Numbered from the stretch's first letter, positions 7,706-16,138 are shown. The stretch is 44,793 bases of DNA from Myxococcota bacterium (GCA_023150845.1 JAKLKD010000023.1:1-44793), one strand, 5' to 3'. Program-made: numbers and translations. The notes: a model not told the origin generated them from the sequence alone.

Positions 7706-8518
7706 ATGACCGGCACCCGCCTCACCCTCGCCGCGAGCGCGCTCACCCTCTTCACCGGCTGCGCGGTGATCCACGCCGACCAGGTCGGGGTGAAGACGCG
7801 CCTCGGGCGCCTCGCCCCGGAGGTCTACGAGCCTGGCCCCGTGGTCTACAACCCCCTGGTGAGCCGGGTGATCGCCCTGCCGACACGCACGGTGAACCTG
7901 GAGGTGAAGCTCGACCTCCCGAGCAGCGAGGGCCTCAACATCCGGGCGGAGATCTCGATCCTCTACAGCATCGACCCCAACTACGCCGACGACATCGTGC
8001 GCACCATCGGCACAAACTACGAGGAGGTGATGATCTTGAGCGTCTTCCGCTCGGCGGCGGCGGACGTCTGCGCCCAGTTCATGGCGAAGGACATGTACAC
8101 GAGCGCCCGCCAAGACATCGAGCGGGAGATCAAGGCCCGGATGGACAGCATCCTCGCGCCCCGCGGCTTCACCATCGAGAACGTGCTCCTCAAGAGCATC
8201 CAGCTCCCGCCGGGGCTCCAGGCCGCCATCGAGGACAAGCTTGAGGCGGAGCAGGCCGCCCAACGGATGGAGTTTGTGCTCTTGCAGGAGCAGCAGGAGG
8301 CCGAGCGCCGCCGCATCGAGGCCGAGGGTGTCGCCCAGGCCCACGCCTTGCTCACCGAGAGCCTCAACGACGAGATCATCGCCTGGCAGTCCCTCGTCGT
8401 CTTCCAGGAGCTCGCGTCGTCCCCGAGCACGAAGGTCATCATCACCGACGGCGCCACGCCGATGCTCATCGACGCCGAGGCGACGGCCCCGCCGCCGTCG
8501 AAGGTGGCGCCCCGCTGA
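7706..8518 (+). CDS. SPFH/prohibitin-domain lipoprotein
   Basis: A 270-residue protein with GGAGG four bases before the ATG and a lipoprotein signal ending in LFTGC near residue 19. The SPFH (stomatin/prohibitin/flotillin/HflK) domain spans about residues 25-190: ADQVGVKTRLGR, EPGPVVYNPL, VNLEVKLDLPSSEGLNI, SILYSIDP and the long helix QAAIEDKLEAEQAAQRMEF rich in Glu, Gln and Arg. SPFH proteins oligomerise on membranes and scaffold protein complexes or proteases. Most bacterial members use an N-terminal transmembrane helix, whereas this one appears to be lipid-anchored outside the cytoplasm, similar to prohibitin-like lipoproteins of other phyla. It is preceded by a palindromic site and appears to be transcribed alone. 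Confidence 0.85.
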   Translation: MTGTRLTLAASALTLFTGCAVIHADQVGVKTRLGRLAPEVYEPGPVVYNPLVSRVIALPTRTVNLEVKLDLPSSEGLNIRAEISILYSIDPNYADDIVRTIGTNYEEVMILSVFRSAAADVCAQFMAKDMYTSARQDIEREIKARMDSILAPRGFTIENVLLKSIQLPPGLQAAIEDKLEAEQAAQRMEFVLLQEQQEAERRRIEAEGVAQAHALLTESLNDEIIAWQSLVVFQELASSPSTKVIITDGATPMLIDAEATAPPPSKVAPR

Positions 8519-8533
8519 GCCCGGCGAACCCGG

Positions 8534-9853
8534 TCAGCGACGCAGGGCGGGCCAGCGGTCGAGCAGCCCCCGGGCGGCGAGCGCCAGCTCCCCGCCCGTG
8601 TAGGGCTTGCTCAAGAAGCCCTCGTTGATCTCGGGCGTCATGCCCGAGGTCTCCGGGGTGAGGCTCGACGTCCAGAGGATCGGCGCGTTCACCCCGCGGG
8701 CGCGGAGCTGGTGGGAGAGGCTCAGCGGGGCGCGGTCAGGCAGCCCGGCGTCGAGGATGAGCAGGTGGGGGCGCGGCGTAGCGGGATCCTCGGCGGCGCT
8801 GAGCAGGGCGTCCGCGCGCTGGAAGGTGCGCACCTCGTAGCCCAGGCCCCGCAGGCGGATGCCCGCGAGGTCCACGAGCTCGGCGAGGGCGTCGGCCACC
8901 CAGACCCGCTCATCCCCCCGCGGGGGCTCAGCCCGGCTGCGCGGCGCGGGGTCGATGCCCGCGGGGCGGAGCTCGGTGAGGTCGCGGAAGATGCCGAGCA
9001 GAAGGCGCTCCCCGCTGAGGGGGTCGGTGATGGCGCGGGTGGAGACCTCGACGGGGCGCTCCTCGCCGCCGCGGCAGGTGATGAGCCAGCGGGCGCGGTA
9101 GCCGTCCGAGCGCAGCAGCTCGCGGATCGTCGCGGTCACCTGGGCGCGGTAGGCCGGGTCGGGGTAGGCGAGGTTCAGCCAGCCGACCCGATCGACGTCG
9201 GCGCGGGACCAGCCGGAGAGCTCGGCGAGGCGGTCGTTGTAGTGGAGGATCTCCCCAGACTCCGAGGCGACGATCACCCCCTGGTCCGTGCCGGCCATGA
9301 GCGCGTTGAGCATGCCTTCTGCGACGGTGTGGCGGGCGCTGGCCTGCACGCCGAGGTCGTGGGCGCAGGTGAGGCGCACGATGAGGTCGAGCTCGCTGAG
9401 CTGCTCCTCGGTGAAGGCCTTGTCTTGGGGGAATATGGCGATGCCCCAAGAGAGCTTGCCCCGCCGAAGCGGTAAGATCGCGCAGTAGCGAATGCCGTGC
9501 TGGCGGGCGGCGACGCCGAGGTCGTCGTCGGGGTCGGGGTCGGGCAAGGCGTAGTGGTAAGGCGCGCCGCTGCTCAGCACCTCCCAGACCATCTCCGTCT
9601 GGAGCGTGAAGGTGTTGGAGAGCTGCCGCAGCTCGCCCCGCTCGTCGGTGGTCACCAGGCGTTGAAGCTCATCCTCCCTGCGGTTGAGCATAAAGACCGC
9701 GCCAACAAAACCGTGATGCACCCGGAGGTAAGCGAGGCTGAGCGCCCAGAGGCCCTTCGTGTCGGCGACGTCCGCGAGCGCGCGCACCAAGGCGTCGTGG
9801 TCCTTGGGCGGCGGGATGTCGTTGAGCGTGTCCAGGGCGTTGCGTTGGTTCAC
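8534..9853 (-). CDS. GAF-PAS-receiver signalling protein
   Basis: A 439-residue cytoplasmic signalling protein without a kinase or output domain. Residues about 10-165 form a GAF-like sensor (HHGFVGAVFML, IRYCAILPLRRG, SELDLIVRLTCAHD). Residues 180-300 form a PAS domain (GVIVASESGEILHYNDRLAELSG, GIFRDLTE). The last 115 residues form a response-regulator receiver with phospho-acceptor Asp in LILDAGLPD, conserved Thr/Ser in LWTSS and Lys in LSKPY. The start is the GTG at 9853: GGAAG lies seven bases upstream, and a good promoter ends at 9891, after a possible TTG start at 9919, which would therefore fall inside the promoter. It may relay a phosphate or act as a regulated adaptor for a kinase encoded elsewhere. 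Confidence 0.82.
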   Translation of the reverse strand: MNQRNALDTLNDIPPPKDHDALVRALADVADTKGLWALSLAYLRVHHGFVGAVFMLNRREDELQRLVTTDERGELRQLSNTFTLQTEMVWEVLSSGAPYHYALPDPDPDDDLGVAARQHGIRYCAILPLRRGKLSWGIAIFPQDKAFTEEQLSELDLIVRLTCAHDLGVQASARHTVAEGMLNALMAGTDQGVIVASESGEILHYNDRLAELSGWSRADVDRVGWLNLAYPDPAYRAQVTATIRELLRSDGYRARWLITCRGGEERPVEVSTRAITDPLSGERLLLGIFRDLTELRPAGIDPAPRSRAEPPRGDERVWVADALAELVDLAGIRLRGLGYEVRTFQRADALLSAAEDPATPRPHLLILDAGLPDRAPLSLSHQLRARGVNAPILWTSSLTPETSGMTPEINEGFLSKPYTGGELALAARGLLDRWPALRR

Positions 9854-9890
9854 GTCGTGGCTTCCGTGGCAATCGTGGGACAAGTCTCGG

Positions 9891-9919
9891 GATATACCAG
9901 GAAGATCCCAAGGCTTCAA
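9891..9919 (-). promoter_or_regulatory. Sigma-70-type promoter of GAF-PAS-receiver gene
   Basis: On the minus strand TTGAAG (9919-9914), a 17-base spacer and TATATC (9896-9891) form a near-consensus promoter. Transcription would begin near 9884, about 30 bases before the GTG at 9853. Confidence 0.6.
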
Positions 9920-9955
9920 CCACCGACCGCCGCTTTCTCGCGCCGCTCGCCCTCG

Positions 9956-10171
9956 TCAATAGTGCGGGGGACGCTCGTCCTCCAAGCGGTTCACCTGGCC
10001 CGAAGGCTGGGCGACCTGGGCGCGCAGGGCCTCGACCTCGCGGGTCAGGGTGTCCACGCGGTCGTGGAGGGCCTGGGTCACCTCGTCGAGCTGACGGATG
10101 AGGTCCTCCTGAAAGGCGTGGCGGATCTCCAGATCATCCAGCCGGGCCGTGAGCCGCTCCAGCTCTGTCAT
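9956..10171 (-). CDS. slyX: SlyX family protein
   Basis: A 71-residue protein matching SlyX: an N-terminal ERLTARLDDLEIRHAFQED segment, a continuous coiled coil to about residue 50, a Pro/Gln break and the terminal RPPHY, which resembles the family's PPPHY ending. SlyX is a small coiled-coil protein of unknown function found in many proteobacteria. The ATG at 10171 overlaps the stop of the acyl-CoA dehydrogenase gene by four bases (ATGA), so translation is coupled to it. Length and both ends agree with the family. Confidence 0.85.
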   Translation of the reverse strand: MTELERLTARLDDLEIRHAFQEDLIRQLDEVTQALHDRVDTLTREVEALRAQVAQPSGQVNRLEDERPPHY

Positions 10172-11844
10172 GGGGCCTCCGCGCGGCGCAACAGCGCAGG
10201 ATAATTGGCAGTTTCTGCCAAGCTGCCGTCGCCGCCGCCGCCGAGGTGCCGCCGGGCGAGGAGCTCGGCCCGGGCCTGGGTGCCCTCGTGGTGGAGCCCT
10301 TGCAGCCCGGCGAGCTGGACCAAGGTCGCCATGCGGTCGGCCACGCCGCGCATCCGTAAGGTGTCGAGGCCCTCGGGCTGGGCCAAGGTGGCGTCGAAGG
10401 CCTGGACGACGGGGTCCACGAGCCCGGGATCGAGGCGGGCGCGCAGGGTCTCAAAGAAGCCCTGGTGTACGCCGAGCCGCCGGGCGTCGCGGAGCACCTG
10501 GGCGCGGAGCACGTTGTGGGTGCCCTCCCAGTTCTCGCAGACGACGTTGTCGCGGAGCAGGCGCGGCAGGGCGGAGAAGCTCTCGATGGCGCCGTTGCCG
10601 CCGAGCACCTCGATGCCCCGAAGGATGACGTCGTGGGCCTGAATCGCAGTGCGCAGCTTGTTGAGGTTTAAGGCGACGCGGAAGAAGGCCCGCTCGGCCT
10701 CGTCGCTCTGGCCCAGATCCAGGCGCTCCTGCACCCCGGCGAGGAGCCAGCTCGCGGCCAAGGCCCCCTCCACGTCGGCGCGCATCCAGGCCAAGGTCTC
10801 GGCCACGAGGGGGTAATCGACGATGCGCTGGCCGAAGGCCCGGCGGTGGTGGGCGTAGCCCGAGGCGATGAGCAGGGCGCGGCTGGCGAGGCCGGCCACG
10901 GAGAAGGCGTTGTAGAGGCGGCTCGTGTTGATCACCTCCTCCATCGTCGTGCGGAAGCCGTGCTCGACGGGGCCCAAGGGCTCGGCCCAGGCGCCGTTGA
11001 GGTCGATCTCCGCCGAGGCCATGCTGCGGGTGCCGAGCTTGTCCTTGAGGCGGCGCAGGCGGTAGTGGTTGTAGCTGCCGTCGGGGAGGCGCTCGGGCAT
11101 GAGGTAGAGGCCGAGGCCCCGGGTGCCGGGCGCGCCGCCCTCGGGCCGTGCGGTGAGCAGGATCACGTCGGCGTCGGCGTTGCTGCAGAACCACTTCTCG
11201 CCGTGCAGGGTGACCCCGCCGTCGCCCGCGGGCCGGGCGATGACGCCGTTGTTGCCGACGTCGGAGCCGCCCTGGACCTCGGTGAGGAACTGCGCGGCGG
11301 TGAAGTTGTGGTCCCAGCGGGGGTCGAGCAGGCGCGGCAGGGCCCACTCACGCTGGGCGGGGCTGCCGACGCGCTGAATCGCCCGGATGGCCCCGGCCGT
11401 GCAGGCCAAGGGGCAGTTGTGGCCGCCTTCGCCGACGTGGCTCGACAAGAAGAACAAGGAGAGGATGTGCTGGTGGGGCGTCGGGGTCTCACCATACGCC
11501 GCCATGACGCCGGAGCCGTAGATGATGCGCCCGGCCTCGGCGTAGGTCGGGTGGTGCACGATGGCCTTCTGGCGGCGCCCGACGCCGTCGTAGGGGTCGA
11601 GCACGGGGAGGTTCCGGTGCAGGTTGTTCTCGGTGACCACGGCGTCGAGGGGGCCCGCCGCGGCCGCGCCGAAGCTGCGCAGCGCGGGGAGGCGACGCGC
11701 GCGCTCCGCCTCGGGCCAGTCCCGCTCGATGAGGCGCGTCAGCAGGGGGACCGCCTCAAAGAAGCTCTTGGGCTGGTCGTCGCGCCAGGCGCCGAGGGCC
11801 TCGCGGCCAATCATCGCGGGATCAACGGGGCTCTTGGAGTGCAT
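10168..11844 (-). CDS. AidB-like acyl-CoA dehydrogenase
   Basis: A 558-residue flavoprotein of the acyl-CoA dehydrogenase family, closest in layout to AidB-like members (about 540-600 residues, longer than classical 380-residue enzymes). Visible landmarks are FLTEVQGGSDVGNN and HGEKWFCSNADAD (FAD/substrate-binding middle domain), LKDKLGTRSMASAEI, RRAFGQRIVDYPLV, LRGIEVLGGNGAIE and the catalytic-Glu motif NWEGTHNVLR near residue 433. E. coli AidB binds DNA and is linked to alkylation damage, while other members oxidise acyl-CoA; which applies here cannot be decided. Two ATGs are possible (11847 and 11844); 11844 lies six bases after GGAG. It is the first gene of a two-gene unit with slyX. Confidence 0.88.
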   Translation of the reverse strand: MHSKSPVDPAMIGREALGAWRDDQPKSFFEAVPLLTRLIERDWPEAERARRLPALRSFGAAAAGPLDAVVTENNLHRNLPVLDPYDGVGRRQKAIVHHPTYAEAGRIIYGSGVMAAYGETPTPHQHILSLFFLSSHVGEGGHNCPLACTAGAIRAIQRVGSPAQREWALPRLLDPRWDHNFTAAQFLTEVQGGSDVGNNGVIARPAGDGGVTLHGEKWFCSNADADVILLTARPEGGAPGTRGLGLYLMPERLPDGSYNHYRLRRLKDKLGTRSMASAEIDLNGAWAEPLGPVEHGFRTTMEEVINTSRLYNAFSVAGLASRALLIASGYAHHRRAFGQRIVDYPLVAETLAWMRADVEGALAASWLLAGVQERLDLGQSDEAERAFFRVALNLNKLRTAIQAHDVILRGIEVLGGNGAIESFSALPRLLRDNVVCENWEGTHNVLRAQVLRDARRLGVHQGFFETLRARLDPGLVDPVVQAFDATLAQPEGLDTLRMRGVADRMATLVQLAGLQGLHHEGTQARAELLARRHLGGGGDGSLAETANYPALLRRAEAP

Positions 11845-11914
11845 CATGGGCTCCACCACGGGGGGTGTCGTTATATCCGGCCGCCGCCTCGGTTGGGCCG
11901 CCGCGCGGTTTTTC

Positions 11915-11943
11915 AGGACAAGGGCGGCGCACGCTCATATACT
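11915..11943 (+). promoter_or_regulatory. Promoter of near-leaderless kinase gene
   Basis: AGGACA (11915-11920), a 17-base spacer and TATACT (11938-11943) lie just before the GTG at 11952. A start point about seven bases after the -10 would leave only a few untranslated bases, which agrees with the absence of a Shine-Dalgarno sequence. Confidence 0.5.
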
Positions 11944-11951
11944 CCCGACCT

Positions 11952-13739
11952 GTGCGTCTCCAGTCCTCTCACCTCGGCGCGTTCACCCTCGAAGAGCCCA
12001 TCGCCACGGGCGGCATGGGGGTCGTGTGGCGCGGTTCGGCTCCGGCGCGGCGCCCGGAGGACCCTCCGCTCACCGTCGCGGTGAAGGTGCTCAGCGCCGA
12101 GGGCGCCCGGGAGCCCACGCAGCGCGCGGCCTTCTTGAACGAGGTCCGGGCGATCTGCGCCCTGGACCACCCGAACGTCGTGACCTTGTTCGACGCGGGG
12201 GAGGTGCCGGACGCGCCGGGGCTGCCTGAAGGCATCACCCCGGGGAGCCCGTGGATGGCGATGGAGTACGCCGACCAGGGCACCCTGGTGGACCGCACCC
12301 AGGCCCGGCACTGGGAGGTCGAGCGCCGCCTCTTACGCTCGCTCTTGGAGGCCCTGGCCCACACCCACGCCCGGGGCGTGCTGCACCGCGACCTCAAGCC
12401 CTCGAACGTGCTCATCGTCGGCCGCGACCGCCGCCCCAAGCTCTCGGACTTCGGGCTGTCCATCGGGCCTTGGCAGCGCCACAGCCTGCACCGCCCGGAG
12501 CTCTGGCCCCTGGTGGAGCCCGAGGGCCTGGAGCCGAGCCACCGCCCCGACCCCGACGACGAGCACTTCCAGTGGGGCACCCCGGCCTACATGGCGCCGG
12601 AGCAGCTCCGTGAGGGTGAGCTGCGCCTCGGCCCCTGGACGGACCTCTACGCCTTGGGCTGCATCGCCTGGACCCGCTCCATGGGCGCGCCGCCCTTCGG
12701 CAACGGCCCCGTCGAGGAGGTCGTCACCCGGCAGCTCTACGCGCCGCTGCCCCGGCTCAAGCCGATGGAGCCCGTGCCTTTGGACTTTGAGTCTTGGGTG
12801 CGCCGCCTGCTCCAGAAGCACCCCGAGGACCGCTACCAGCGGGCCTCCGACGCCTTGGCCGACCTCAACAGCCTCGGCGACGCGCTCTCCCCCCAGGCCC
12901 GGCGGTACCGGCCGTCGATGCTCTCCCAAGAGCCGACCTTGCCCCGGGAGCGCCGGGCGGTGGTGCCTTCAGGGCCGACGCCGCCGCGCTCCCCGGTGGA
13001 GTCGCGGCCCGGCCTGCCCCCGGTGCCCGAGACCTGGCGGCCCCAGCGCCGCGTCACGGCGACGCCGCGCCCGGCCGCGGTGGGCTTAGGCGTGCTGGAG
13101 CTGCGGGAGCCGCCCTTGGTGGGCCGGGACCGTGTGCTCGACCGGGTGTGGACCAACCTCTGGCGTGTGGCGTCCCGGGAGCAGGGGAGGGTGGTGCTGC
13201 TCGCCGGGCCGACGGGCTCGGGGCGTGAGCGTGTGGCGAGCTTCGTCGGCCAGCGCGCGCACGAGCTCGGCGTCACCCACAACCTCAGCCTGCACCTGCC
13301 GACGCCGACGAGCGGCCGCCGCCCCTGGCCTGACGTGACCCTCGATCAGCTCCGCCAGGCCGCCCGGCGCCGGGTGCCGCTCCTCCAGATCACCGGCGAT
13401 CCCCACGCCGACGGCCTGCCCGAGCTCCTCGACGCCGTGCTTGACCCCGACGAGGCGGTGACGGCCCTGGTGCTCGTGCGCTGCGCCCCGGAGGACCTCC
13501 GCGTCGGCCGCCTCGCCGAGCTGCTGGAGCGTGAGGGCGTCGAGGGCGTGACCTTGGGCCCCTTGGCCATCGACGACCTGCGCCAGTCCTTCGGGGAGGG
13601 GTTGGGGCTCGCCGACTCGCTCTGCGACCAGCTCTGGCGGGAGAGCGGCGGCGTGCCCGGCCTGGCTCTGCGCCTGCTGACGACCTGGGCGAAGGACGGC
13701 GTGTTGCGAGAGGGCGGCGAGGGGATTGAGCGGGGGTGA
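11952..13739 (+). CDS. Ser/Thr kinase with degenerate P-loop ATPase region
   Basis: A 595-residue protein. Residues 8-300 are a Hanks-type kinase: glycine loop ATGGMGVV near 20, ATP-binding Lys 45 (VAVKVL), catalytic HRDLKPSN near 145, SDFGLS near 166 and GTPAYMAPEQL. A Pro/Arg-rich linker (about 310-390) follows. The C-terminal 190 residues look like an ATPase of the kind fused to large regulatory kinases, with VVLLAGPTGSGRE near residue 419, but the essential Walker A Lys is replaced by Arg, and the domain stops after about 190 residues without the TPR region usual in such fusions. The GTG at 11952 is used because the promoter ends nine bases upstream. No transmembrane segment is present. 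Confidence 0.85.
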   Translation: MRLQSSHLGAFTLEEPIATGGMGVVWRGSAPARRPEDPPLTVAVKVLSAEGAREPTQRAAFLNEVRAICALDHPNVVTLFDAGEVPDAPGLPEGITPGSPWMAMEYADQGTLVDRTQARHWEVERRLLRSLLEALAHTHARGVLHRDLKPSNVLIVGRDRRPKLSDFGLSIGPWQRHSLHRPELWPLVEPEGLEPSHRPDPDDEHFQWGTPAYMAPEQLREGELRLGPWTDLYALGCIAWTRSMGAPPFGNGPVEEVVTRQLYAPLPRLKPMEPVPLDFESWVRRLLQKHPEDRYQRASDALADLNSLGDALSPQARRYRPSMLSQEPTLPRERRAVVPSGPTPPRSPVESRPGLPPVPETWRPQRRVTATPRPAAVGLGVLELREPPLVGRDRVLDRVWTNLWRVASREQGRVVLLAGPTGSGRERVASFVGQRAHELGVTHNLSLHLPTPTSGRRPWPDVTLDQLRQAARRRVPLLQITGDPHADGLPELLDAVLDPDEAVTALVLVRCAPEDLRVGRLAELLEREGVEGVTLGPLAIDDLRQSFGEGLGLADSLCDQLWRESGGVPGLALRLLTTWAKDGVLREGGEGIERG

Positions 13740-13790
13740 GGGGGCTTGGTGGTCAACGCCAGATCCAGATCAGCCCTCAGCTCGGTCGCC

Positions 13791-13819
13791 TTGTGAGGGG
13801 GTGAGTCTGCCCGGATACT
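13791..13819 (+). promoter_or_regulatory. Promoter of first tandem paralogue
   Basis: TTGTGA (13791-13796), a 17-base spacer and GATACT (13814-13819), followed by GGCG. The -10 ends 46 bases before the ATG at 13865, the same distance as in the downstream paralogue. Confidence 0.6.
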
Positions 13820-13864
13820 GGCGTCACAGCGGGCACCTCGCCCCTCTCCCCAGCTGAGGACACC

Positions 13865-14890
13865 ATGGACCGACGTGACTTTTTGGGCGGCATGTCCGCG
13901 ATCTTCGCCGCCGGGCTCATGACGGAGGAGGCCGAGGCCGCCGGGCCGCCGCCGACCACGCCCGACGAGGTCGAGCCTTGGCTGGCCAAGCTGGACCAAG
14001 ACCTCCAGCGGATGCAGGCCCAGTCGCCCACCGAGGGCGTCTCTGAGGCGCTTCACGAGGCCGGGCTCCCGCCGAGGCTCATGGGCGAGACCTTCGCCAC
14101 CTTGTCGTTGTTCGCCGCCTGGAGAGACAGCGACGAAGACGTCCGCCAGCACCCGGCGTTTCAGGCCCGCATGTTTCGCGCCGCCGACGCCTTGGCGCGC
14201 CGTACGGTCGTGATGGCCGACTGGATGGAGGGGGTGGACCGCGCACGTCGCCGGTCGATCGGCGCGCTGCTCTCTCGACCCAACCGGCTGATGGCGATCC
14301 TCGATCATGCGCTGATCCGCAAAGGCGAACGGATGAACCCGGCCCGCCGCCGGGCCCTGCGGGGCACCTTGGGCGACATCGCCCGGGCCACTCGCAAGGC
14401 GGGCGCGAAGCCTGAAGCGTTTCTCGACGAGCTGATCTTGGCTGTGGACCACGCGGCTCGGGAGGAGGGGGTGGATCGCCACGCCCTCTCCGCCCAGGAG
14501 CGCGCCGCCCAGGAGCGTGGCGAGCAGACCAACGCTACGATGGAGACCGTGGAGGAGACCTCGCGGCTCGACAAGTGGTTCAGCAGCCCTGACGAGACGA
14601 TCCGGCTGGGGCTGAGGCTCATGGGCCTCGCGGTCCTGGTCTCCCTCGGGGGCGTCGTCCTCTTTTTCCTCTCTGTGGCGGTGTTCCAAGCGCTGGTTGG
14701 TGTGGCGCTCATCCTCACCGGCCTCATGTGCTTCGTGATCGGCCCGCTGATGCTCCTGACGGGCCTTGTGCTCCTGATCGTCGGGAGCGTGAGGCGCAGG
14801 CGAGACGCCAAGGAGGCGCTGGAGGCTGAGGACGAGGCGCTGCTGCAGCTGCTCGGCCCAGAGGAGCCATGGAGCCCCCAGCCCGCCTGA
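13865..14890 (+). CDS. Tat-signal membrane protein, tandem copy 1
   Basis: A 341-residue protein of no recognised family. The N-terminus MDRRDFLGGMSAIFAAG looks like a twin-arginine export signal ending near AEAAG. Residues 35-215 are a helical, charged domain beginning PDEVEPWLAKLDQDL and containing GLPPRLMGETFATL, ADWMEGVDRARRR, ALLSRPNRLM and RRALRGTLGD. Two to three closely packed hydrophobic helices lie at about 255-315, followed by a positively charged RRRRD and an acidic tail. The ATG at 13865 follows TGAGG. It is strikingly similar to the next gene over the N-terminal 215 residues, indicating a tandem duplication. Function is unknown; the sequence suggests a membrane-bound protein with its main domain outside the cytoplasm. 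Confidence 0.8.
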   Translation: MDRRDFLGGMSAIFAAGLMTEEAEAAGPPPTTPDEVEPWLAKLDQDLQRMQAQSPTEGVSEALHEAGLPPRLMGETFATLSLFAAWRDSDEDVRQHPAFQARMFRAADALARRTVVMADWMEGVDRARRRSIGALLSRPNRLMAILDHALIRKGERMNPARRRALRGTLGDIARATRKAGAKPEAFLDELILAVDHAAREEGVDRHALSAQERAAQERGEQTNATMETVEETSRLDKWFSSPDETIRLGLRLMGLAVLVSLGGVVLFFLSVAVFQALVGVALILTGLMCFVIGPLMLLTGLVLLIVGSVRRRRDAKEALEAEDEALLQLLGPEEPWSPQPA

Positions 14891-14942
14891 GCGCGCGCTT
14901 CGTCACAACCGCAGATCGGGGCCAGCGTTCAGGCGATGCGCC

Positions 14943-14971
14943 TTGTGGGCGTCGGAGCCCGATTTGATACT
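14943..14971 (+). promoter_or_regulatory. Promoter of second tandem paralogue
   Basis: TTGTGG (14943-14948), a 17-base spacer and GATACT (14966-14971), followed by GGCG as in the first copy. The -10 ends 46 bases before the GTG at 15017. Confidence 0.6.
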
Positions 14972-15016
14972 GGCGAGACGAACGGCGAGCAGACCCCTTC
15001 ATCCGCGGAGTCCACC

Positions 15017-16138
15017 GTGAACCGACGAGAGCTCTTGGGCGGCCTGTCCGCGCTCTTCGCCGCTGGCCTCGTGCTGGATGACGCTGAGGCCGCTGGGCCG
15101 CCGCCGACCTCACCCCAGGCGCTTGAGCGTTGGCTCGCCGCGCTCGACCAGGACCTCGAGCGTATGCGCGCGCGGGCGCCCGCCGCGGAGGTCTCCGCGG
15201 CCCTCCGTGAGGCGGGGCTGCCGCCGAGGCTCATGGGGGAGACCTTCGCGACGCTCACCCTGTTCTCCGCCTGGCGAGAGAGCGATGAGGGGGTCCGCCA
15301 GCACCCCGCGTTTCAGGCGCGGCTGTTCCGCGCCGCCGACCTCTTGGCCCGCCGCGCCGTGGTGATGGCGGGCTGGATGGAGGGCGTAGACCGCGCGAGG
15401 CGCCGGGCCATCGGCGCGCTGCTCTCGCGACCCAACCGGCTGATGACGATCCTCGATCATGCGCTCATCCGCAAAGGGGAACGCATGAACCCCGCGCGGC
15501 GAAGGGCCTTACGAGGCACCCTCGGTGACCTCGCCCGAGCCACTCGGCGGGCCGGGGCGAGGCCTGAGGCCTTCCTCGACGAGCTGATCCTGTTTGTGGA
15601 CCACGCCGCGCGGGAGGAGGGGGTGGACCGACACGCCCTCGCCGCCCAAGAGCGCGCCGCCCTGGCGCGGGGCGAGGGGACGAGCGCCACGATGGAGACC
15701 GTCGAGGACGTGCCCGCGCCGTCTGAGCCCGCGCCGTCTGAGCCCGCGCCGTCTGAGCCCGCGCCGTCTGAGCCCGCGCCGTCTGAGCCCGCGCCGTCTG
15801 AGCCCGCGCTGTATGAGCCCGCGCTGTATGAGCCGCGGCGGTGGGGCCAGTGGCTGTTGACCCCGGAGGAGACCGTCCTGCTCGGCCTCAAGCTCATGGG
15901 CATCGGGGCCTCGGTCACCGTCGGGGGTCTCCTGCTCTCCATCGCGCTCCCGGCGCTGTTGGGCATGGGCCCGATCGTCCTCGGCTACGTCTTCTGCCTC
16001 TTCTTGGGCCCTGCGCTGCTCCTGACCGGCTTGGCCCTCGTGCTCTTTGGGATCTACATCCCCATCTTCGAGCGCTTTGATGAGGAGGCGCTCCTGCGGA
16101 TCCTCGGGACCGCGGACCCGCCGCCGCGCCCGGCGTGA
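15017..16138 (+). CDS. Tat-signal membrane protein, tandem copy 2
   Basis: A 373-residue paralogue of the preceding gene. The GTG at 15017 is chosen over an upstream ATG at 14936 because GGAG lies six bases before it, it gives the matching N-terminus VNRRELLGGLSALFAAG, and the promoter -10 falls between the two candidates. The helical domain retains the same blocks as copy 1 (GLPPRLMGETFATLTLFSAW, MEGVDRARRRAIGALLSRPNR, RRALRGTLGDLARATRRAG). It differs by an inserted repeat of six APSEP and two ALYEP units, where copy 1 has a short linker, and by diverged transmembrane helices at about 290-350. Export by the Tat route and anchoring through the C-terminal helices are inferred. Confidence 0.8.
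   Translation: MNRRELLGGLSALFAAGLVLDDAEAAGPPPTSPQALERWLAALDQDLERMRARAPAAEVSAALREAGLPPRLMGETFATLTLFSAWRESDEGVRQHPAFQARLFRAADLLARRAVVMAGWMEGVDRARRRAIGALLSRPNRLMTILDHALIRKGERMNPARRRALRGTLGDLARATRRAGARPEAFLDELILFVDHAAREEGVDRHALAAQERAALARGEGTSATMETVEDVPAPSEPAPSEPAPSEPAPSEPAPSEPAPSEPALYEPALYEPRRWGQWLLTPEETVLLGLKLMGIGASVTVGGLLLSIALPALLGMGPIVLGYVFCLFLGPALLLTGLALVLFGIYIPIFERFDEEALLRILGTADPPPRPA
15716..15835 (+). repeat. 15-bp coding tandem repeat (APSEP/ALYEP)
   Basis: Eight head-to-tail 15-bp units lie inside the second paralogue: six identical GCGCCGTCTGAGCCC units, then two GCGCTGTATGAGCC(C/G) variants. They encode a Pro/Glu spacer between the helical domain and the membrane helices. The near-identity of units implies recent slippage, so copy number probably varies between strains. 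Confidence 0.95.

Noticed and set aside
9854-9919. N-terminal extension of the GAF-PAS-receiver gene starting at a TTG
   Set aside because: A good promoter occupies 9891-9919, so the TTG would lie at the -35; the GTG at 9853 has a Shine-Dalgarno.
15716-15835. CRISPR-like array
   Set aside because: The 15-bp units are contiguous without spacers and stay in frame within a coding region.
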